A stretch of DNA of 64,000 nt from Pseudacidovorax intermedius (GCF_003350475.1 NZ_QQAV01000001.1:1108836-1172835); one strand, 5' to 3'; positions 43,675 to 53,599 are shown, numbered from the stretch's first letter. The notes: generated by a model not told the origin, from the letters alone. Made by a program: numbers and translations.

Positions 43675-44757
43675 ATGCGATCCATGGGCCAGGACTTGGC
43701 GCTGCCGGTGCTCAGCATCGCGGCCGCGGTGGCGCTGTTCGGCGTCTTTGCGGCCGTGGCGGCCGGCAGCTCACCGCCCGAGGTGTGGGCGGTGCTCTAC
43801 CAGGGCGCCTTCGGCAGCTGGTTCTCGTGGCAGAACACGCTGCAGCGCGCGGCGCCGCTGATGCTCACCGCGCTGTGCGTGGCACTGCCGGCACGCGCCG
43901 GCCTGGTCATCATCGGCGGCGAAGGCGCGCTGGTGCTGGGCGGCTTGGCCGCGGCGGCGCTGCCCTATGCGGTGGCGCTGCCCGAGAACATCGCCGGCAC
44001 CGTGGCGATCTGCCTGGCCGGCATGGTGGCCGGCGCGCTGTGGATCATGCTGGCGGGGGCGCTGCGGCAGTACCGCGGCATCAACGAGACCATCAGCAGC
44101 CTGCTGCTGGCCTATGTGGCGATCGGCCTGTTCAAGCATCTGGTCGAAGGGCCGCTGCGCGATCCGGCCAGCCTGAACAAGCCCTCGACGAACACGCTGG
44201 CCGAGGGCCTGCGCATCGGCGGCATCGCGGGCAGCGACGTGCACTGGGGCCTGGCCCTTGGCGTGGCGGCCTGCGTGCTGCTGGCGCTGTGGCTGCGCTG
44301 GACGCCCACCGGCTTCTCGGTGCGGGTGGTGGGCGGCAACCCACGCGCGGCCCAGCTGGTGGGCCTGCCGGCCACGCGGCTGGTGCTGCTGGCCTGTGCG
44401 CTGGGCGGCGCCTGCGCAGGTCTGGCCGGCGCGGTGGAGGTGGCGGCGGTGCATACCAGCGCCAATGCCTCGCTGATCGCGGGCTACGGCTACGCGGGCA
44501 TCCTGGTGGCCTTCATCGCGCGGCAGAACCCGCTGGCGGTGATCCCGGTGGCCATCCTCTTCGGCGGCTTTGGTGCGGCGGGCAGCCTGCTGCAGCGCCG
44601 GCTGGGCCTGCCCGATGCGTCGGTGCTGGTGCTGCAGGGCATCGCCTTCGTGCTCATCCTGGCCAGCGAGGCGCTGCGCGGGCGCGACTGGCTCACACCC
44701 TTGCGCCGGCTGCGCAGCGACAAGCCGGCGCCGGCCCTCAAGGAGGTGCAGCCATGA
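43675..44757 (+). CDS. ABC permease of BMP-type (nucleoside-class) importer, subunit 1
   Basis: The 360-residue membrane protein has about nine or ten helices and the branched-chain/ribose-type permease pattern. It includes RYRGINETISSLLLAY-like text (QYRGINETISSLL, near residue 125) and FSVRVVGGNPRAAQLVGL, which contacts the ATPase. The ATG at 43675 follows AAGGAAG; an earlier ATG-like start at 43657 is less well placed. The stop overlaps the next gene as ATGA. Confidence 0.92.
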   Translation: MRSMGQDLALPVLSIAAAVALFGVFAAVAAGSSPPEVWAVLYQGAFGSWFSWQNTLQRAAPLMLTALCVALPARAGLVIIGGEGALVLGGLAAAALPYAVALPENIAGTVAICLAGMVAGALWIMLAGALRQYRGINETISSLLLAYVAIGLFKHLVEGPLRDPASLNKPSTNTLAEGLRIGGIAGSDVHWGLALGVAACVLLALWLRWTPTGFSVRVVGGNPRAAQLVGLPATRLVLLACALGGACAGLAGAVEVAAVHTSANASLIAGYGYAGILVAFIARQNPLAVIPVAILFGGFGAAGSLLQRRLGLPDASVLVLQGIAFVLILASEALRGRDWLTPLRRLRSDKPAPALKEVQP

Positions 44758-45671
44758 CCGCCGAGATGATGACCGCCTTCGTCGCCGCCATCGTGGGCGG
44801 GGCGCTGCGCGTGGGCACGCCTTTCCTCTTCGTGAGCCTGGGCGAGTGCCTGACCGAGAAGTCGGGCCGCATCAACCTGGGCCTGGAAGGCGTGCTGGTG
44901 CTCTCGGCCATGGCGGCCTTCGGCGGCGCGTACCTCACCGGCTCGGCCTGGCTGGGCGTGCTGGCCGGCGCCGTGGCCGGCGCGCTGCTGGCGCTGCTGC
45001 ACGGGCTGCTGTGCTCGCTGCGCGGCGTCAACGACGTGGCCACCGGCATCGCGCTGATGCTGCTCGGCACCGGCCTGGCCTTCTACCTGGGCAAGCCGCT
45101 GATCCAGCCGCAGGCGCCGCAGATCCCGGCGCTGCCGCTGGGCGACTGGAGCAGCAATTCGGCGGTGCGCGCGGCCCTCCAGGTGAATGCGCTCGTGCCG
45201 CTGGGCCTGCTGCTCGCCGGCCTGCTGTGGTGGGGCTTTGCACGCACGCGCGCTGGGCTGCTGGTGCGGCTGGCCGGCGACTCGGCCGATGCGGCGCGGG
45301 CGCTGGGCTACTCGGTGTCGGCGCTGCGCATCGCGGCCACCACGGCGGGTGGCGCCATCGCGGGGCTGGGCGGCGCCTCGCTCACGCTGTTCTACCCGGG
45401 CAGCTGGAACGAAGGCATCTCCAGCGGCCAGGGCCTGATCGCCGTGGCGCTGGTGATCTTCGCGCGCTGGAGCCCGCTGCGCTGCGTGGGCGCGGCGCTG
45501 CTCTTCGGCGGTGCCGGGGCCGTGGGGCCGGCGCTGCAGTCCATCGGCATCGGCTGGGGCTACCACCTCTTCAACACCGTGCCCTATGTGCTCACGCTGC
45601 TCATCCTGGTGGCCTCGTGCCGGCCCGGGCAGGTGGCGGCGGGCAGTCCGGGCGAGCTTTCATCCAAATAA
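44754..45671 (+). CDS. ABC permease of BMP-type importer, subunit 2
   Basis: The 305-residue membrane protein has the conserved opening RVGTPFLFVSLGECLTEKSG, then INLGLEGVLVLSAMAAF, which is diagnostic for the second permease of nucleoside-type importers. GDSADAARALGYSV forms the ATPase contact. It forms a heterodimer with the previous permease. Translation is coupled through ATGA at 44754, with AAGGAGG just upstream. Confidence 0.93.
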   Translation: MTAEMMTAFVAAIVGGALRVGTPFLFVSLGECLTEKSGRINLGLEGVLVLSAMAAFGGAYLTGSAWLGVLAGAVAGALLALLHGLLCSLRGVNDVATGIALMLLGTGLAFYLGKPLIQPQAPQIPALPLGDWSSNSAVRAALQVNALVPLGLLLAGLLWWGFARTRAGLLVRLAGDSADAARALGYSVSALRIAATTAGGAIAGLGGASLTLFYPGSWNEGISSGQGLIAVALVIFARWSPLRCVGAALLFGGAGAVGPALQSIGIGWGYHLFNTVPYVLTLLILVASCRPGQVAAGSPGELSSK

Positions 45672-45683
45672 AAGGAGTCATCC

Positions 45684-46748
45684 ATGAGCGGACTGGGCGG
45701 CCTGAACAAATCGGCCAACGGCGTGGTGGTGGGCCTGGTGCAGCTGCAGCTGCCGGTGGTCGCCACGCGCGAGCAACTGGCGGCGCAGACGCAGCGCATC
45801 TGCGATCTGGTGGGCAAGGCCCGCCGCAACCAGCAGACCATGGACCTGGTGGTGTTCCCGGAGTACGCGCTGCACGGGCTCTCGATGGACACCAACCCCG
45901 AGATCATGTGCACGCTCGACGGCCCCGAGGTGGCGGCCTTCCGCGCTGCCTGCGTGGAACACCGCATCTGGGGCTGCTTCTCCATCATGGAGGCCAATCC
46001 CGAGGGCAACCCGTACAACAGCGGGCTGATCATCGACGACCAGGGCGCCATCCGCCTGTACTACCGCAAGCTGCATCCCTGGGTGCCGGTGGAGCCCTGG
46101 GAGCCGGGCAACCTGGGCGTGCCCGTGTGCGACGGCCCCAACGGCAGCAAGCTGGCGCTCATCATCTGCCACGACGGCATGTTCCCGGAGATGGCGCGCG
46201 AGGCGGCCTACAAGGGCGCCGAGATCATCCTGCGCACGGCCGGCTACACCGCGCCGATCCGCCATGCCTGGAAGATCACCAACCAGGCCAACGCCTTCTG
46301 CAACCTGGCCTACACCGCCAGCGTCTGCATGTGCGGCAGCGACGGCACCTTCGACTCCATGGGCGAGGGCATGTTCTGCAGCTTCGACGGCACCGTGATG
46401 GTGGAAGGCGGCGGCCGCCCCGACGAGATCATCACCGCCGAGCTGCGGCCCGACCTGGTGCGCGAGGCACGCACCGGCTGGGGCGTGGAGAACAACATCT
46501 ACCAGCTTTATCACCGCGGCTACGTGGCGGTGAAGGGGGGCGCGCAGGACTGCCCCTACACCTACATGCACGACATGGCCGCCGGCCGCTACCGCCTGCC
46601 CTGGAGCGACCAGGTGCAGGTGACCGACGGCAGCGGCTTCGGCTTCGCGCCGCCGGTGCGCTTCTACGGCGGCGCCGGCAGCCATCCGCTGGTGCCCGCG
46701 CCCACACCGCCGGTGCCCGACAAAGAGCGACTCAAGACCCTGGACTGA
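45684..46748 (+). CDS. Formamidase / aliphatic amidase (nitrilase superfamily)
   Basis: The 354-residue cytoplasmic enzyme has the nitrilase-type triad Glu60 ([10 protein letters not shown]), Lys129 ([14 protein letters not shown]) and Cys162 ([10 protein letters not shown]). Length and spacing match Helicobacter-type formamidase AmiF and the related amidase AmiE, which release ammonia from formamide or short aliphatic amides. I cannot separate the two from sequence; the [14 protein letters not shown] loop looks more like AmiF. AAAGGAG lies ahead of the ATG. It sits between the permease and biuH genes, as one of several ammonia-releasing steps. Confidence 0.88.
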   Translation: MSGLGGLNKSANGVVVGLVQLQLPVVATREQLAAQTQRICDLVGKARRNQQTMDLVVFPEYALHGLSMDTNPEIMCTLDGPEVAAFRAACVEHRIWGCFSIMEANPEGNPYNSGLIIDDQGAIRLYYRKLHPWVPVEPWEPGNLGVPVCDGPNGSKLALIICHDGMFPEMAREAAYKGAEIILRTAGYTAPIRHAWKITNQANAFCNLAYTASVCMCGSDGTFDSMGEGMFCSFDGTVMVEGGGRPDEIITAELRPDLVREARTGWGVENNIYQLYHRGYVAVKGGAQDCPYTYMHDMAAGRYRLPWSDQVQVTDGSGFGFAPPVRFYGGAGSHPLVPAPTPPVPDKERLKTLD

Positions 46749-46752
46749 CACC

Positions 46753-47475
46753 ATGGACGCCACGACCTCCTCCGCTGCCGCCGCGGCGCGCTTCGCGGCC
46801 GCCGAACCCTACCGCTGGCCCTACGACGGCGACCTGCGCCCCGACAACACGGCGCTCATCGTCATCGACATGCAGACCGACTTCTGCGGCAAGGGCGGCT
46901 ACGTGGACGTGATGGGCTACGACATCTCGCTCACGCAGGCACCCATCGAACCCATCCGCCGCCTGCTGGCCGTGATGCGTCCGCTGGGCTACACCATCAT
47001 CCACACCCGCGAAGGCCATCGGCCCGACCTGTCGGACCTGCCGGCCAACAAGCGCTGGCGCTCGCGCCAGATCGGTGAGGGCGGCGTGGGCATCGGCGAC
47101 GACGGGCCGTGCGGCCGCATCCTGATCCGCGGCGAGCCGGGCTGGGAGATCATTCCCGAGCTGGCGCCGCTGCCGGGCGAGGTGGTGATCGACAAGCCCG
47201 GCAAGGGCTCCTTCTATGCCACCGACCTGGAGATGATCCTGCGCACGCGGGGCATCCGGAACCTGGTGCTGGCCGGCATCACCACCGACGTGTGCGTGCA
47301 CACCACCATGCGCGACGCCAACGACCGCGGCTTCGAATGCCTGCTGCTGTCGGACTGCACGGCCGCCACCGATCCGGGCAACCATGCGGCGGCACTCAAG
47401 ATGATCACCATGCAGGGCGGGGTGTTCGGTGCGCATGCGCCGTCGACCGCGCTGATCAAGGCGCTGGCGTCATGA
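46753..47475 (+). CDS. biuH: Biuret amidohydrolase
   Basis: BiuH hydrolyses biuret to allophanate and ammonia. The 240-residue protein belongs to the isochorismatase-like cysteine hydrolases, with triad Asp39 ([16 protein letters not shown]), Lys148 (IDKPGKGSF) and Cys181 ([10 protein letters not shown]). As I recall them, the Rhizobium enzyme sequence agrees almost throughout, including YPWPYDG-like [34 protein letters not shown] and MQGGVFG. Its product feeds AtzF, encoded by the first gene of the operon. The start of the ATPase gene overlaps its stop as ATGA. Confidence 0.93.
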   Translation: MDATTSSAAAAARFAAAEPYRWPYDGDLRPDNTALIVIDMQTDFCGKGGYVDVMGYDISLTQAPIEPIRRLLAVMRPLGYTIIHTREGHRPDLSDLPANKRWRSRQIGEGGVGIGDDGPCGRILIRGEPGWEIIPELAPLPGEVVIDKPGKGSFYATDLEMILRTRGIRNLVLAGITTDVCVHTTMRDANDRGFECLLLSDCTAATDPGNHAAALKMITMQGGVFGAHAPSTALIKALAS

Positions 47476-49040
47476 TCGCGCCCGTCACCCCCCATCCGCG
47501 CGCCCAGGGCGCGCTGGCGTTGGACACGCTGGAGCTCACCAAGCGCTTCGGCGACTTCACCGCCATGGACCGCGTGAGCATGCAGGTCGCGCCCGGCAGC
47601 GTGCATGCGCTGCTGGGCGAGAACGGTGCCGGCAAGAGCACGCTGGTCAAGTGCGTGGCCGGCTTCCAGCGGCCCGAGGAAGGCAGCATCCTCATCGATG
47701 GCCGCGAGCAGGCCATCGCCAACCCGGTGGTGGCGCGGCAGCTGGGCATCGGCATGGTCTACCAGCACTTCACGCTGGCGCCTGGCATGACGGTGGCCGA
47801 GAACCTGCTGCTGGCCGGCGGCCAGGTGCCCACGCTGATCGACTGGAAGGCCAAGCGCGCCGAGCTGCAGGCCTTCCTGGCGACCACGCCCTTCCGGCTG
47901 GACCTGGACGCGCGGCCCTCGCAGCTGGCCGCGGGCGAGAAGCAGAAGCTGGAGCTGCTCAAGCAGCTCTACCTCAAGCCGCGCCTCTTGATCCTGGACG
48001 AGCCCACCTCGGTGCTCACGCCGCAGGAGGCCGACGAGGTGCTGGGCCATGTGCGCGCCTTTGCGCAGGGCGGCCATTGCACCGTGCTCATCATCACCCA
48101 CAAGTTCCGCGAGGTGATGGCCTATGCCGACGCCGTGACCGTGCTGCGCCGCGGCCGCGCGGTGCACCATGCCGCGGTGCGCGACACCGACCCGACGCGC
48201 CTGGCCCAGGCCATGATGGGTGCAGGCGCCACACCCGACGAGGCGAGCGAGGGCGCGAGCGATGCCACCCCGCGCACGCCCGTCGTGGCCAGTGCCGCGC
48301 CGGCGCTGGCGGTCGAGGCGCTGTCCGCGCCGGGCGACCGCGGCACGCCCGCCGTGCAGTCGCTCAGCCTGCAGGTGCGCCCGGGCGAGATCCTGGGCGT
48401 GGCCGGCGTCTCGGGCAACGGCCAGCGCGAGCTGGTCGAGGCCCTGGTGGGCCAGCGGCCGCGCAGCGCCGGCCGCGTGCGTGTGGGCGGCCAGCCCTAC
48501 CGCGCCAGCCGCGGCGACAACCGCCGGCTGCGCGTGCGCAGCCTGCCCGAGGAGCCGCTGCGCAATGCCTGCGTCGCAGGCCTGAGCGTGGCCGAGAACA
48601 TGGCCCTGCGCGACTTCGACCAGCCGCCGCTGGCGGCCGGCGGCCTGCTGCGCTTCGGCCGCTGGCGCGCCCGGGCGCGGCAGTGGATCGCCGAGTACGG
48701 CATCAAGACCCGCGGCGAGCGTGCGCCCATCGGCAGCCTGTCGGGCGGCAATGTGCAGCGGGCCGTGCTGGCGCGCGAGCTGGCCGGCGACATCCAGGTG
48801 CTGATCGCCGCCAACCCCGTCTTCGGCCTGGACTTCGCGGCCGTGGCTGAGATCCATGCCCGCATCGTGCAGGTGCGCGAGCGCGGCGGCGCCGTGCTGC
48901 TGGTGAGCGAGGACCTGGACGAGCTGCTGGCCCTGTCGGACCGCATCGTGGTGATGAGCGAAGGCCGCATCGTGTACGAGACGCCTGCCGCATCAGCCGA
49001 CAGACACGTCCTGGGCGCCCACATGGGCGGCGGGCATTGA
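47472..49040 (+). CDS. ABC ATPase of BMP-type importer (double nucleotide-binding domain)
   Basis: The 522-residue protein contains two ATPase halves. The first is intact: Walker [10 protein letters not shown] near residue 47 and Walker [14 protein letters not shown], with the signature drifted to LAAGEKQ. The second is degenerate: [10 protein letters not shown] in place of Walker A and AANPVFGLD in place of Walker B. This is normal for the ribose/nucleoside class, in which one site is catalytic. It serves the receptor and permeases at 42543-45671, although two hydrolase genes lie between. Confidence 0.93.
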   Translation: MIAPVTPHPRAQGALALDTLELTKRFGDFTAMDRVSMQVAPGSVHALLGENGAGKSTLVKCVAGFQRPEEGSILIDGREQAIANPVVARQLGIGMVYQHFTLAPGMTVAENLLLAGGQVPTLIDWKAKRAELQAFLATTPFRLDLDARPSQLAAGEKQKLELLKQLYLKPRLLILDEPTSVLTPQEADEVLGHVRAFAQGGHCTVLIITHKFREVMAYADAVTVLRRGRAVHHAAVRDTDPTRLAQAMMGAGATPDEASEGASDATPRTPVVASAAPALAVEALSAPGDRGTPAVQSLSLQVRPGEILGVAGVSGNGQRELVEALVGQRPRSAGRVRVGGQPYRASRGDNRRLRVRSLPEEPLRNACVAGLSVAENMALRDFDQPPLAAGGLLRFGRWRARARQWIAEYGIKTRGERAPIGSLSGGNVQRAVLARELAGDIQVLIAANPVFGLDFAAVAEIHARIVQVRERGGAVLLVSEDLDELLALSDRIVVMSEGRIVYETPAASADRHVLGAHMGGGH

Positions 49041-49056
49041 GCAAGGAGAGACCCTC

Positions 49057-49731
49057 ATGCGCCTGAACGACGCCCGCCCCTTCGCCTACGACTTCGACCT
49101 GGACCGCACGGCCCTGGTGCTGATCGACATGCAGCGCGACTTCATCGAGCCCGGCGGCTTCGGCGAGACGCTGGGCAACGACGTGTCGCTGCTGGCGGCC
49201 ATCGTCCCGGCCACGCAGGCCGTGCTGGCCGCCTGGCGCCAGGCCGGCGGCCTGGTGGTCCACACGCGCGAGGCGCACCGGCCCGACCTGTCGGACTGCC
49301 CGCCTGCCAAGCGACTGCGGGGCGCCCCGTCGCTTCGCATCGGCGACGAAGGCCCGATGGGCCGCATCCTGGTGGCCGGCGAGCCGGGCAACCAGATCAT
49401 CGACGCGCTCGCGCCCATCGAGGGCGAGTGGGTCATCGACAAGCCCGGCAAGGGCGCCTTCTATGCCACCGGCCTGCACGAGCGGCTGCAGGCCCGCGGC
49501 ATCACGCACCTCGTCTTCGGCGGCGTGACCACCGAGGTCTGCGTCCAGACGAGCATGCGCGAGGCCAACGACCGCGGCTACGACTGCCTGCTGCTGGAAG
49601 ACTGCACCGAGAGCTACTTCCCGCAGTTCAAGGCCGCGGCGGTGGAGATGATCCGCGCGCAGGGCGCCATCGTCGGCTGGACCGCGACCGGGCCGCAGCT
49701 GATGGCGGCCCTGACAGCGGCAGGGGGCTGA
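49057..49731 (+). CDS. Isochorismatase-like cysteine hydrolase, BiuH paralog
   Basis: The 224-residue protein has the same triad as BiuH: Asp24 ([15 protein letters not shown]), Lys129 (IDKPGKGAF) and Cys162 ([10 protein letters not shown]). It also shares [18 protein letters not shown]. It is shorter and differs at the substrate-facing ends, so it probably acts on a related but different amide. Triuret hydrolase (TrtA) is one candidate, since TrtA is a close BiuH relative found in biuret clusters; ureidoacrylate-type hydrolases are another. It follows the ATPase gene by 16 bases with AAGGAGAG ahead of the ATG. Confidence 0.8.
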   Translation: MRLNDARPFAYDFDLDRTALVLIDMQRDFIEPGGFGETLGNDVSLLAAIVPATQAVLAAWRQAGGLVVHTREAHRPDLSDCPPAKRLRGAPSLRIGDEGPMGRILVAGEPGNQIIDALAPIEGEWVIDKPGKGAFYATGLHERLQARGITHLVFGGVTTEVCVQTSMREANDRGYDCLLLEDCTESYFPQFKAAAVEMIRAQGAIVGWTATGPQLMAALTAAGG

Positions 49732-49749
49732 GCGGCCCGCTACGATCCG

Positions 49750-50484
49750 ATGGTGCCTGTCGCTGCTCCCGCCCGTTCCAAGAAAGCCGCTCCTGCCGAG
49801 GCGGAGCTTCCCTTCCGCTCGCGCGCCGACGAGGTCTACGACCAGCTCAAGCGCGACATCGCCGACTTCCGCCTGGTGCCCGGCGACCGCTTCACCGAGA
49901 ACGAGATCTGCGATCGCCTGGGCGTCTCGCGCACGCCGGTGCGTCAGGCGCTGATCCGGCTGCAGCAGGAAGGCTATGTCGAGGTGCTGTTCCGCGCCGG
50001 CTGGCGCGTGCTGCCCTTCGACTTCCAGCAGTTCGAGCAGCTCTACGACCTGCGCATGGTGCTGGAGACCACCGCCGTGCACCGCCTGTGCGAGTCGGGC
50101 CGCGCCGTGGACCGCGCCCAGCTCGATGCGCTGGCCGCCATCTGGCTGGTGCCGGTCGACCAGCGCAGCAGCGATGCGGCGCAGGTCGCGGGCTGGGACG
50201 AGGACTTCCATTGCCAGCTGGTGGCCGCCGCCGGCAATGCCGAGATGGCGCGCGTGCACCGCGAGGTGACCGACCGCATCCGCATCATCCGCCGGCTCGA
50301 CTTCACCCAGCAGCCGCGCATCGACGCCACCTACGAAGAGCACGCCAAGATCCTCAAGGCCGTGCGCGCCAACCGCGGCGATCAGGCCGCCATGATGCTG
50401 CGCGCCCACATCGAGACCAGCCAGTCCGAAGTGCGCAAGATCACGCTGCACCAGGTCTACCTGGCGCGGCAGCAGGGCGGCTGA
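49750..50484 (+). CDS. GntR-family regulator, FCD subfamily
   Basis: The 244-residue protein has a GntR winged helix at residues about 27-90 (ADEVYDQLKRDIADFRLVPG, then LGVSRTPVRQALIRLQQEGYV) and a C-terminal all-helical FCD ligand domain with DEDFHCQLV and the later metal-binding histidines. It is the last gene of the atz/biu operon and probably represses it until an amide or ureide effector binds. The ATCCA/TGGAT palindrome at the predicted atzF transcription start is the best candidate site. Confidence 0.92.
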   Translation: MVPVAAPARSKKAAPAEAELPFRSRADEVYDQLKRDIADFRLVPGDRFTENEICDRLGVSRTPVRQALIRLQQEGYVEVLFRAGWRVLPFDFQQFEQLYDLRMVLETTAVHRLCESGRAVDRAQLDALAAIWLVPVDQRSSDAAQVAGWDEDFHCQLVAAAGNAEMARVHREVTDRIRIIRRLDFTQQPRIDATYEEHAKILKAVRANRGDQAAMMLRAHIETSQSEVRKITLHQVYLARQQGG

Positions 50485-50526
50485 GCGCCGCCGCAGCGGC
50501 GCCCCGCGAACCTCCGACCCCTCTCC

Positions 50527-51660
50527 TCAGACGCGTTCCAGCACGGTCGCGATGCCCTGCCCGCCGCCGATGCACTGCGTCGCCAGCGCACAGCGGCCAC
50601 GCTCGCGCGCCAGCAGCGATGCCGCCTTGCCGGTGATGCGCGCCCCCGTTGCGCCCAGCGGGTGGCCAATGGCCAGGCCGCCGCCGTCGATGTTGACCGT
50701 CCCCATGTCCAGCCGCAGGTCACGGATGCAGGCCAGCGCCTGCGAGGAGAAGGCTTCGTTGATCTCCACCACGTCCAGGTCGGCCACCGACAGGCCGGCG
50801 CGGGCCAGCGCCTTGCGCGTGGCGGGGATCGGGCCGATGCCCATGATGGCCGGGTCCACGCCCACGGTGGCGAAGCTGCGGATGCGCGCGAGCGCGGCCA
50901 GGCCGTGGCGCTCGGCGAAGTCGTCGCGCGTGACCAGCACCGCCGCGGCGCCGTCGGTGAGCGGCGAGGAGGTGCCCGCCGTCACCACGCCATCGGGCCG
51001 GAAGGCCGGCTTGAGCGCCGCCAGCGCCTCGGCCGAGGTGGCCGGGCGGATGCAGCCGTCGCTGTCGACCCAGCTGCCGTCGGGCAGCGCGATGGGCACG
51101 ATTTCCTGGGCCAGCCGGCCGCCCTCGCGCGCCTCGGCGGCCTTGCGGTGCGACTGCACGGCCAGCGCCTCCTGGTCGGCGCGGCTCACGGCCCAGCGCT
51201 CGGCCACGTTCTCGGCCGTCTCGCCCATGGAGATGTAGGCGTCGGTGTCCGTCAGCAGACCGGGATGGGCCGAGAAGTTGAAGCCGCCCTGCGGCACCAT
51301 GGTCATCGACTCCACACCCACGCACAGGTAGGCGTCGCCGATACCGGCCTCGATCTGCGCGGCGGCGATGTGCACCGCCTGCATCGACGAGCCGCAGAAG
51401 CGGTTGACCGTCATGCCGCCGACCTCGTGTGGCAGGCCGGCCAGCAGGCCGACGATGCGCGCGAGGTTGTTGCCCTGCGCGGCCTCGGGATAGGCACAGC
51501 CGAGGATCACGTCCTCCAGCAGCGCCGGGTCCAGCCCGGTGCGTTGCAGCAGGCCCTGCACCACGGTGGCGGCGAGCGTGTCCGGCCGCACCTCGGCCAG
51601 GCGGCCCTTGCGGGCGAAGTGGAAGGGGGAGCGCGCGTAGGCGGCGATGACGGCTTTCAT
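50527..51660 (-). CDS. Thiolase-family acetyl-CoA C-acyltransferase
   Basis: The 377-residue thiolase has the acylated Cys89 in NRFCGSSMQAV, His333 in GGGLAIGHPLGATGAR and Cys363 in ATQCIGGGQG. It condenses or cleaves acyl-CoA units. The VNRFCGSSMQ form is closer to degradative (FadA-like) thiolases than to biosynthetic PhaA. It is convergent with the GntR gene, and no hydratase or dehydrogenase partner is adjacent, so its pathway is uncertain. Confidence 0.93.
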   Translation of the reverse strand: MKAVIAAYARSPFHFARKGRLAEVRPDTLAATVVQGLLQRTGLDPALLEDVILGCAYPEAAQGNNLARIVGLLAGLPHEVGGMTVNRFCGSSMQAVHIAAAQIEAGIGDAYLCVGVESMTMVPQGGFNFSAHPGLLTDTDAYISMGETAENVAERWAVSRADQEALAVQSHRKAAEAREGGRLAQEIVPIALPDGSWVDSDGCIRPATSAEALAALKPAFRPDGVVTAGTSSPLTDGAAAVLVTRDDFAERHGLAALARIRSFATVGVDPAIMGIGPIPATRKALARAGLSVADLDVVEINEAFSSQALACIRDLRLDMGTVNIDGGGLAIGHPLGATGARITGKAASLLARERGRCALATQCIGGGQGIATVLERV

Positions 51661-51699
51661 GGGATCTCCTGGCCTGTCGGTTTTGGGGCGTGTTGGCGT

Positions 51700-52710
51700 T
51701 CAGGCCACCGGCGTGGCGGGCGGCGTGAAGGCCGCTGCCGCCGCGGGGGCGGATGCGGCGGTGTGCGGCGCGCTGGCGGCGTCGAGCCGGCCGCGCTGCT
51801 CCGCCGAGAGCGTGATCTGCAGCGCGCCCAGGTTGGACTGCAGCTGGGCCAGGGTGCGCGGCCCCAGCAGCGGCTGCACGTCCCGGGTCAGCAGCCAGGC
51901 GATGGCGACCTGGTCGGGCGTGGCCCCCAACTCGGCGGCCACGGCCAGCACGGCATCGAGCAGGGCAGTGCGCTCGGCGGAGTTCTCGGCCTGGAACACC
52001 TTGCCGCCCAGCGCCTCGGCGCGTCCCCGCTCACCCTGGCGGTACTTGCCGGTGAGCATGCCGCCGCCCAGCGGCGACCAGGTGACGGCGGCCAGGCCCA
52101 GCGCCTGGGCGGCGGGCAGCAGGTCGGACTCGGGCGCGCGGTGCACCAGGCTGTACTCGAACTGCAGCGCGGCAATCGGCACGGCACCGGTCAGCTCGGC
52201 CAGCGTCACGGCGCGCCCCACGCGCCAGGCGGGAAAGTTGGACAGGCCCGCGTAGACGATCTTGCCGGCGCGCGCCAGGTCGTCCAGGCCACGCACGATC
52301 TCCTCCGACGGCGTGACGCCGTCGGGGTGGTGCACCCAGTACAGGTCGATGCGGTCGGTCTTCAGCCGACGCAGGCTGGCTTCCACCGACGCCACCATGG
52401 CGCGCCGGCTGTTGCCGGTGACCAGCGGGCCGGCCTTCGGCGATGCGCCATTGCTGAACTTGGTGGCCAGGAAGAAGTCGTCGCGGCGGCCGGCCAGCAG
52501 GCCGCCCAGGATCTCCTCGGACTGGCCGAACTGGTAGACGTCGGCCGTGTCGATGACGTTGCCGCCGGCCTCTGCATAGGCGTCGAGCAGGGCGGCGCTC
52601 TGCTCGGCGTCCGCGCCGTGGCCCCAGCGCTGGCCGAAGTTGGCGGTGCCCAGCGCCAGCCGGGAAAGCCGCAGTCCGGTGCGGCCGAAGGTGAGTGGCT
52701 GCATCTGCAT
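51700..52710 (-). CDS. Aldo/keto reductase
   Basis: The 336-residue TIM-barrel protein has the catalytic set Asp and Tyr in DTADVYQFG (near residues 54-59), Lys in LATKFSNG and His in WVHHPDGV. LGLAAVTWSPLGGGMLTGKYRQG binds NADPH. It belongs to the YghZ/AKR11-like group and reduces carbonyls. The C-terminal 20 residues are Ala/Pro-rich and variable. It lies 27 bases downstream of the SDR gene on the same strand, so the two are probably co-transcribed and under the GlxA-type regulator. Confidence 0.9.
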   Translation of the reverse strand: MQMQPLTFGRTGLRLSRLALGTANFGQRWGHGADAEQSAALLDAYAEAGGNVIDTADVYQFGQSEEILGGLLAGRRDDFFLATKFSNGASPKAGPLVTGNSRRAMVASVEASLRRLKTDRIDLYWVHHPDGVTPSEEIVRGLDDLARAGKIVYAGLSNFPAWRVGRAVTLAELTGAVPIAALQFEYSLVHRAPESDLLPAAQALGLAAVTWSPLGGGMLTGKYRQGERGRAEALGGKVFQAENSAERTALLDAVLAVAAELGATPDQVAIAWLLTRDVQPLLGPRTLAQLQSNLGALQITLSAEQRGRLDAASAPHTAASAPAAAAAFTPPATPVA

Positions 52711-52737
52711 GGTGGGTCTCCTGTCTCGGGTCGGGTT

Positions 52738-53538
52738 TCAGTGCAGCGCGAGGTAGCGCGGCGCTGGCGTGTTGCTCGACAGCTGCGGGGCCAGCGCGCG
52801 GCGGGCGGTTTCGTAGGCGTCCCAGGCCTCTGCGGCGTGCAGCGAGGGCAGGGTGACGGTCTCGCCGCGGTCCAGGCCGACGAGGGCGGCGTCGACCATG
52901 TCTTCGGCGCGCATCACGATGCGGGCGTCCAGGTTCTCGACCGGCAGGCCGCCGGTGGCCCAGAAGTCGGTGGCGGTGGCGCCGGGCAGCACCGCCTGCA
53001 CCCGCAGGCCCTTGGCGCCCAGCTCGTGCTGCAGCGACTGGCTGAAGGCCAGCACGAAGGCCTTGGTGCCGCCGTACACGCCGTTGAGGATCTCGGGCGC
53101 CAGCGCCACGATGGAGGCGATGTTGACCACGGTACCGCCCCCGCGCGCCACGAAGCCGGGCACCGCCGCATAGGCCAGGCGCATCGGCGCCGTGACGTTG
53201 AGCGCCACCATGCGCGTCATGGCCTCCACATCGCTGTCCAGCAGCGGCGTGTGGGTGCCGATGCCGGCGTTGTTGACCAGCAGGCGGATGCTGGCGTCCT
53301 GGCGCAGCTTGGCCTCCACGGTGGCCAGCGAGGCCGCGTCGGTCAGGTCGGCGGCCAGCACCTCGACATTGCGGCCGGTGCGGCTGGTGATGTCGCGTGC
53401 CAGTGCGTTGAGCCGCTCGCGGTCGCGGGCGACGAGGATCAGGTCGTGGCCGCGGCGGGCCAGGCGGTCGGCATAGAGGGCGCCGATGCCGGAGGAAGCA
53501 CCGGTGACGAGGGCGGTGCCGGAAGCGATGGAAGTCAT
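52738..53538 (-). CDS. Short-chain dehydrogenase/reductase
   Basis: The 266-residue protein has a Rossmann motif TGASSGIG (residues 13-20), NNAG near 89, and a full catalytic set: Ser in NIASIV, then Tyr and Lys in YGGTK. It resembles the DltE/YqjQ-type SDRs that reduce varied carbonyls. It is the first gene of a two-gene minus-strand unit and is divergent from the GlxA-type regulator, whose AGACAT boxes lie between them. Confidence 0.9.
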   Translation of the reverse strand: MTSIASGTALVTGASSGIGALYADRLARRGHDLILVARDRERLNALARDITSRTGRNVEVLAADLTDAASLATVEAKLRQDASIRLLVNNAGIGTHTPLLDSDVEAMTRMVALNVTAPMRLAYAAVPGFVARGGGTVVNIASIVALAPEILNGVYGGTKAFVLAFSQSLQHELGAKGLRVQAVLPGATATDFWATGGLPVENLDARIVMRAEDMVDAALVGLDRGETVTLPSLHAAEAWDAYETARRALAPQLSSNTPAPRYLALH

Positions 53539-53599
53539 GGTCTGGGTCCCGTGAGGCCGCCGGATGCGGCGGCATGGACGAATGATGCGACCGGCAGTC

